From Pseudomonadota bacterium (GTDB taxonomy: Bacteria; Pseudomonadota; Alphaproteobacteria; Rhizobiales; Xanthobacteraceae): a stretch of DNA of 6,078 nucleotides. Under the pieces are notes generated by a model. The model ran no database searches, was not told the origin of the DNA, and saw only the letters and a program-made list of their open reading frames with translations. Both the position numbers and the translations under genes were made by a program. Where the stretch lies: the NCBI GenBank assembly GCA_021779635.1, contig JAJYAH010000453.1:1-6078 (forward strand). The letters run 5' to 3'. Positions 5,537 through 6,078 of this stretch are shown one piece after another. Each line of letters begins with the position of its first letter. Position 1 is the stretch's first letter.

Positions 5537-6078
5537 ATGCCGCAGATCAATTTCAAGCTACTGCACGTGTTCATAGCGGTCGCGCAGAACAAGAGCTTTC
5601 GGCAGGCATCGGAACTGCTGAACCGGTCGCAATCCGCGGTCAGCATGCAGATTAGGCAGCTCGAGGATCAGGTCGGCATCAGCCTGTTTCACCGGACGAC
5701 GCGACGGGTCGAACTGACCGCCGAGGGACAACAGTTGCTCGCTCATGCCCAGCGCGCGCTGGCCGAATGGGACAACGGCCTGCGAGACATCCGCGATGTC
5801 GTCGACATCCAGCGCGGAACGCTTTCGCTCGCCTGCGTGCCGACGATCGCCGCGACGATCCTGCCACGCGCGCTTCAGGCCTTTCAGACCAAATATCCCG
5901 GGATTAACATCAACCTGCGCGAACTCGCCGCGGAAGATCTGCTGGACAGCGTGCGCCGCAAGGAGGTGGACTTCGGTATCGGACCCAATGTGGAATCCCC
6001 GGCCGAGTTTCAGTTCACTCCGCTTTTCGACGATCCGATCTATGCGCTTGCTAGCCGGACCTTCTCGTTCCGAAAGCG
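5537..6078 (+). CDS. LysR-type transcriptional regulator, 5' part (3' end outside window)
   Basis: 180 codons remain open to the window end; a full family member has about 300 residues, so roughly the last 40% is missing. The N-terminal winged helix-turn-helix is typical: FKLLHVFIAVAQNKSFRQAS (6-25), then ELLNRSQSAVSMQIRQLE (26-43) as recognition region, and LFHRTTRRVELTAEGQQLL (50-68) as the wing. The linker helix runs to about residue 90. The effector-binding domain starts at GTLSLACVPTIAATILP (94-110) and continues through FQTKYPGI and VDFGIG. ATG 5537 is chosen because of the GGGAG site; ATG 5507 would add 10 residues. It is divergent from the flavin monooxygenase, the standard arrangement for a LysR regulator and its target, so control of that gene in response to its substrate is likely but inferred. 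Confidence 0.93.
   Translation, partial: MPQINFKLLHVFIAVAQNKSFRQASELLNRSQSAVSMQIRQLEDQVGISLFHRTTRRVELTAEGQQLLAHAQRALAEWDNGLRDIRDVVDIQRGTLSLACVPTIAATILPRALQAFQTKYPGININLRELAAEDLLDSVRRKEVDFGIGPNVESPAEFQFTPLFDDPIYALASRTFSFRK

Overview
The window has the high-GC, short-intergenic look of an alphaproteobacterium. The gene types (periplasmic PQQ alcohol dehydrogenase with its own cytochrome c, PCu(A)C copper chaperone, DszA/NtaA-type flavin monooxygenase beside a LysR regulator) fit a metabolically versatile soil or rhizosphere bacterium of the Bradyrhizobium/Rhodopseudomonas kind. This placement is inferred from gene content only; no taxonomic marker is present.

Left part (1-3518, all + strand): a periplasmic metal and redox cluster. 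It opens with the 3' part of a PCu(A)C copper chaperone (1-333). A 92-base gap with an inverted repeat and a strong Shine-Dalgarno leads into a 595-residue secreted PQQ-dependent alcohol dehydrogenase (426-2213). Its active site reads Asp-Tyr-Asp, the pattern associated with lanthanide rather than calcium use. A clear intrinsic terminator (2226-2262) follows. Next come a secreted mono-heme cytochrome c (2302-2856), probably the electron acceptor of the dehydrogenase, and a secreted four-cysteine protein I do not recognise (2853-3518), joined to the cytochrome by an ATGA stop/start overlap. The likely electron path is alcohol or aldehyde to PQQ to cytochrome c to the terminal oxidase. The terminator between enzyme and cytochrome would let the dehydrogenase be made in excess.

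Middle (3519-4045): about 530 bases without an intact gene. It holds a 17-bp tandem duplication and, on the - strand, the last ~40 codons of a major-facilitator transporter, now cut off from the rest of its gene. The stretch looks like decayed remains of what once followed the monooxygenase gene.

Right part (4046-6078): a flavin-dependent monooxygenase of the NtaA/SnaA/DszA branch of the luciferase-like family on the - strand, and a divergent LysR-type regulator on the + strand (cut by the window end). They share a ~120-base AT-rich intergenic region with a candidate operator dyad. The regulator probably controls the monooxygenase, and the lost transporter was plausibly the uptake or export partner. 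No flavin reductase is present in the window.
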